From positions 1 through 64,000 of the forward strand of contig NZ_JAAVUY010000012.1 in the NCBI RefSeq assembly GCF_018449695.1: DNA of 64,000 bases. Direction: 5' to 3'. Below are positions 61,288-64,000 of this stretch, in pieces. Source of the DNA: Bradyrhizobium sp. dw_411. GTDB taxonomy: Bacteria; Pseudomonadota; Alphaproteobacteria; Rhizobiales; Xanthobacteraceae. Position 1 is the first letter of the stretch; each line of letters begins with the position of its first letter. The position numbers were made by a program, and so were the translations under genes. Under the pieces are notes generated by a model. That model saw only the letters and a program-made list of their open reading frames with translations. It ran no database searches and had not been told where the DNA came from.

Positions 61288-61803
61288 ATGACTCTCGCGG
61301 CTCATTATCAGATGTTCGGTCATTACAATGCCTGGGCCAACGGCCGGCTTTATGAGGCGGCCGCAGCACTGAGTACCGAGCAATACCGCGCCGATCGCGG
61401 CGCCTTCTTCAAATCGGTCCACGGTACCTTGAACCATCTCCTGGTAACCGACCGTGTCTGGATGCACCGCTTTACCGGGGAGGGCGGCGCACCGGATCGG
61501 CTGGATGCGATCCTGTTCGAGAGTTTCACCGAGCTGCGCGCGGTGCGTGAGGCGGAGGACCAGCGGATCATCGATTTCGTCGACCGGCTCGATGACGGAC
61601 GCATCGCGGGCACGATCAGATATCGCCGCGTCTCCACGCCGGAGCAATTCGAGCAGCAGATGGCTCCGGCGCTGGCCCACTGGTTCAACCACCAGACCCA
61701 CCATCGTGGACAGGTCCATGCCATATTGACCGGTCTCGTCGGCAAGGCGCCAGAGCTCGATTTGTTGATTTTCCAGCGGCTGTCGGGCCTCTCAGCCGCC
61801 TGA
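61288..61803 (+). CDS. DinB-family (metal-binding four-helix) protein
   Basis: 171 residues. FGHYNAWANGRLYEAAAALS, then SVHGTLNHLLVTDRVWMHR and HWFNHQTHHRGQVHAIL, the DinB metal-site His pattern (His in LNHLL, and HxxxH near the C-terminus). Homologues are thiol-S-transferase-like, some acting with bacillithiol or mycothiol; function here unknown. ATG at 61288. 35 bases after the small membrane gene and same direction, and followed by a terminator. Confidence 0.87.
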   Translation: MTLAAHYQMFGHYNAWANGRLYEAAAALSTEQYRADRGAFFKSVHGTLNHLLVTDRVWMHRFTGEGGAPDRLDAILFESFTELRAVREAEDQRIIDFVDRLDDGRIAGTIRYRRVSTPEQFEQQMAPALAHWFNHQTHHRGQVHAILTGLVGKAPELDLLIFQRLSGLSAA

Positions 61804-61812
61804 AATCGGGAA

Positions 61813-61837
61813 AACCCCATTTGCCGCCGATGGGGTT
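61813..61837 (+). terminator. Terminator after the DinB-like gene
   Basis: AACCCCAT (61813-61820) and ATGGGGTT (61830-61837) pair around a nine-base loop. A second short hairpin TGGGGC/GCCCCA follows near 61859. The remaining gap to 62074 (about 240 bases) has no gene I can see. Confidence 0.55.
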
Positions 61838-62074
61838 GTGTCATCAGACTATGCTAGACTGGGGCGAATGCCCCAAAACTGTGCGTTCTGCTGCTCTGAA
61901 TCTGGCCTAATATATTGAAGGAACGTGTTTTATTCACATCAAGCGAATTCCACTCCGGCTCAAAACAAGCTACGACATCCCGGCAGGGAGCAAGCGTGGC
62001 GCTGGCGGCGGCGAAGTTCGCCCGGCATCCACCGTGGTGAGATCGTGGTTCTGGGATCGTAATTCGAGGTGTAG

Positions 62075-63127
62075 ATGCTGGAAGCAATACGCAGGGCGAT
62101 CTCGTTTCTGCGCCACAAGCAAATCTTGCATAAACTGGGTGTTGTGGTCAGCGTCACGGTCATCGGGATCGCGTGCTACGTACTTTATCATATGCTCAAG
62201 GGCATCGACACCGAAGAGGTCATCGAGGCCATCAAGGGCACCGAGCCCAAATCGATCGCTCTCGCGGCGTTGTTCGTGGCCGCGGGCTATTTCACCCTGA
62301 CATTCTATGATCTGTTCGCGGTGCGCGCGATCAACCGTCCCGATATCCCCTACCGCGTCAACGCGCTCGCAGCCTTCACCAGCTATTCGATCGGACATAA
62401 TGTCGGCGCCAGCGTCTTTACCGGTGGCGCGGTGCGCTACCGCATTTATTCGGCCTGGGGGCTGAACGCGATCGACGTCGCCAAGATCTGCTTTCTGGCC
62501 GGCCTGACGTTCTGGCTTGGCAATGCCGCGGTGCTGGGACTTGGGATCGCCTACCACCCGGAAGCGGCGTCCTCGATCGATCAGCTTCCGCCGTGGATGA
62601 ACCGCATGGCCGCGTTCGCTATCATCGTGGCGCTGGTAGCTTATGTGGTCTGGGTCTGGACCCAGCCGCGGCGGGTTGGCCGCGGGCCCTGGACGGTGCT
62701 GCTGCCGGGCGGTCCGCTGACGTTGCTGCAGATCGTGATCGGCATCGTCGATCTCGGCTTTTGCGCCCTGGCGATGTACGTGCTGGTTCCGGATGAACCC
62801 AATCTCGGCTTTGTCGTGGTGGCCGTCATTTTTGTCTCGGCGACGCTGCTTGGCTTCGCCAGCCATTCCCCGGGAGGTCTTGGGGTGTTCGACGCCGCCA
62901 TGCTGGTCGGCCTGTGGCAGATGGACCGGGAGGACCTGCTGGCCGGAATGCTATTGTTCCGGGTCCTCTATTATCTTGCTCCCTTTGTCATATCTGTAAT
63001 CTTACTGACGTTTCGGGAGGTTATCGTCGGGACGCGGCTGAAGCGCCTGCGGCAGGCGACGGCTGGCTCCGGGGAACCGAAACACAAAGCCGTGTACGTG
63101 AGAGAGCGCGGGGATTCCGGCGCCTGA
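62075..63127 (+). CDS. YbhN-like membrane protein (lysylphosphatidylglycerol-synthase-TM family)
   Basis: 350 residues with about eight membrane helices. Family features: FTSYSIGHNVGASVFTGGAVRYRIYSAWGL, and near the C-terminus FASHSPGGLGVFDAAMLVGL with FRVLYYLAPFVISVILL, typical of UPF0104/YbhN. These integral proteins resemble the flippase part of MprF but lack the synthase domain. ATG at 62075. 34 bases before the PhoR-like gene. A role in lipid movement or envelope is a family-level guess. Confidence 0.87.
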   Translation: MLEAIRRAISFLRHKQILHKLGVVVSVTVIGIACYVLYHMLKGIDTEEVIEAIKGTEPKSIALAALFVAAGYFTLTFYDLFAVRAINRPDIPYRVNALAAFTSYSIGHNVGASVFTGGAVRYRIYSAWGLNAIDVAKICFLAGLTFWLGNAAVLGLGIAYHPEAASSIDQLPPWMNRMAAFAIIVALVAYVVWVWTQPRRVGRGPWTVLLPGGPLTLLQIVIGIVDLGFCALAMYVLVPDEPNLGFVVVAVIFVSATLLGFASHSPGGLGVFDAAMLVGLWQMDREDLLAGMLLFRVLYYLAPFVISVILLTFREVIVGTRLKRLRQATAGSGEPKHKAVYVRERGDSGA

Positions 63128-63161
63128 CGATACGGACGCGAATGGGAAGAGAACCGGCCTG

Positions 63162-64000
63162 ATGGCAATAGATGATTCTTCTTCATCGTCCTTTTTCTCG
63201 CCTTGGCCGGACCGGCTGCGGCATTCGGCCATCATCCTGATTGCGGCCGGCATGGCGCTGGCGGCCCTGGTCACCTTCGGCGAATTGTCGCCGCTCCGCG
63301 CCGTCGCGGTGTTTATCTGCATCGCTGCTGCTGCGCTGGTGCCGTGGCGATTGCATAACGTGTCCGCGTCCCGCGAGGATGTCCGCGGGGTCAACCCGGT
63401 GGAGTCTGCCGCGGTCAGCGCCATTGTCGCCGGCATGCCGGATCCCGCCGTTCTCCTCGACCGCGCCGGTCGCGTCATTCATCTCAATGCCGCCGCCGCA
63501 CAGCTCGCGCCGGCGCTGCGCCGCAACGAGCTCGCCCAGTTCGCGCTGCGCTCGCCCGAGATCATCACGGCGCTGCGCGAAGCCATTGCGACCACGGAAA
63601 CCAGGCGTGCGACCTATCTCGATCACGTGCCGGTCGATCGCTGGATGGAATTGATCATCACGCCGGTGCCGGTACCGACACTGTTCGGTGGCGCCGACAA
63701 ATGCATGCTGATGACATTCCACGACCAGACGCCGCTGCGCCGGGTCGAGGAAATGCGCGCCGACTTTGTGGCCAATGCCAGTCATGAATTGCGCACGCCC
63801 TTGGCGGCCCTGTCGGGCTTCATCGACACGCTGCAGGGGCCGGCCAAGGATGACGTCAAGGCGCGCGAGCGCTTTCTGGGCATCATGCACACCCAGGCGA
63901 CCCGGATGGCCCGGCTGATCGACGATCTGTTGTCGCTGTCACGGGTCGAACTGTCAGCCCATGTGCGCCCGGACACGCTGGTGGATATCGTGCCCATTAT
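63162..64000 (+). CDS. phoR: PhoR-type sensor histidine kinase, partial at right edge
   Basis: At least 279 codons, cut by the window end. Two membrane helices near residues 20-65 (HSAIILIAAGMALAALV and RAVAVFICIAAAALVPW), a PAS-like part with AIVAGMPDPAVLLDRAGRVIHLNA (about 90-113), and the HisKA box FVANASHELRTPLAAL with His208, followed by MARLIDDLLSLSRVEL. This order is PhoR, the phosphate-starvation kinase; the pst/phoU/phoB genes would be expected beyond the edge. The ATP-binding half is outside the window. Confidence 0.88.
   Translation, partial: MAIDDSSSSSFFSPWPDRLRHSAIILIAAGMALAALVTFGELSPLRAVAVFICIAAAALVPWRLHNVSASREDVRGVNPVESAAVSAIVAGMPDPAVLLDRAGRVIHLNAAAAQLAPALRRNELAQFALRSPEIITALREAIATTETRRATYLDHVPVDRWMELIITPVPVPTLFGGADKCMLMTFHDQTPLRRVEEMRADFVANASHELRTPLAALSGFIDTLQGPAKDDVKARERFLGIMHTQATRMARLIDDLLSLSRVELSAHVRPDTLVDIVPI

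Noticed and set aside
1..64000. CRISPR arrays, tRNA or rRNA genes, IS elements, prophage genes.
   Set aside because: No regularly spaced repeats, cloverleaf-type sequences, transposases or phage structural proteins were seen.

Overview
The window is GC-rich chromosomal DNA from an alphaproteobacterium, most likely of the Bradyrhizobium/Rhodopseudomonas group (Nitrobacteraceae). Four observations point there: the GC-rich coding style, dense periplasmic-binding-protein ABC systems for scavenging, aerobic benzoyl-CoA (box) genes with a BoxR regulator, and several families of short palindromic intergenic repeats with CGTCATTGCG or GTCATTCCGGG ends. The genus is an inference. No rRNA, tRNA, CRISPR array, insertion sequence or prophage was seen. 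About 58 protein genes are supported. The last, a PhoR-like kinase, runs off the right edge.

Layout. 0.1-6.6 kb: two MFS transporters, a VOC protein and a carboxymuconolactone-decarboxylase-like protein, divergent from a pair of acyl-CoA dehydrogenases. 6.6-13.1 kb: an amino-acid binding protein, an L,D-transpeptidase, a bd-type quinol oxidase operon (cydA-cydB plus a 42-residue DUF2474 gene), an ECF sigma factor and an SMP-30-like protein. 13.4-19.4 kb: a small secreted protein and a signalling operon made of a TRAP-type binding protein, a membrane histidine kinase, a receiver/DUF3369/kinase hybrid and an OmpR-type regulator. 19.5-29.8 kb: a nitrogen-scavenging unit behind a near-perfect sigma-54 promoter, consisting of a peptide-type ABC transporter, atzG, atzE, atzH and a GntR regulator, with a convergent atzF. 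30.2-35.4 kb: a phospholipase-D-like protein with a histone-like tail, a type II NADH dehydrogenase, and a stress-like group (SDR, SRPBCC, GFA, ECF sigma with a SnoaL-like tail). 35.6-40.4 kb: a branched-chain-amino-acid-type (Liv) ABC transporter. 40.8-50.1 kb: a polyamine-type ABC transporter with an alpha/beta hydrolase, a glutamine-synthetase-like ligase, a Rieske oxygenase and an IclR regulator. 50.2-57.2 kb: the benzoyl-CoA cluster boxR, bclA, an alpha/beta hydrolase, boxC and boxB. 57.2-64 kb: an SDR, a polysaccharide deacetylase, a BON/OmpA membrane protein with a small membrane partner, a DinB-like protein, a YbhN-like membrane protein and phoR.

How the parts fit. The common theme is uptake and catabolism of unusual carbon and nitrogen compounds. 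The sigma-54 unit would import an amide or ureide and release ammonia through carboxybiuret- and allophanate-type steps. The 40.8-50.1 kb region looks like a complete import-and-attack cassette for an unknown, probably nitrogen-containing, substrate. The box cluster activates benzoate to its CoA thioester, epoxidises and opens the ring, but no boxA or boxD is present here. The most novel candidates are the TRAP-binding-protein/two-component operon, the amine-type cassette with GS-like and Rieske enzymes, the sigma-54 ureide operon without atzD, a 10-codon leader coupled to bclA, and an inverted repeat just upstream of the cydA start.
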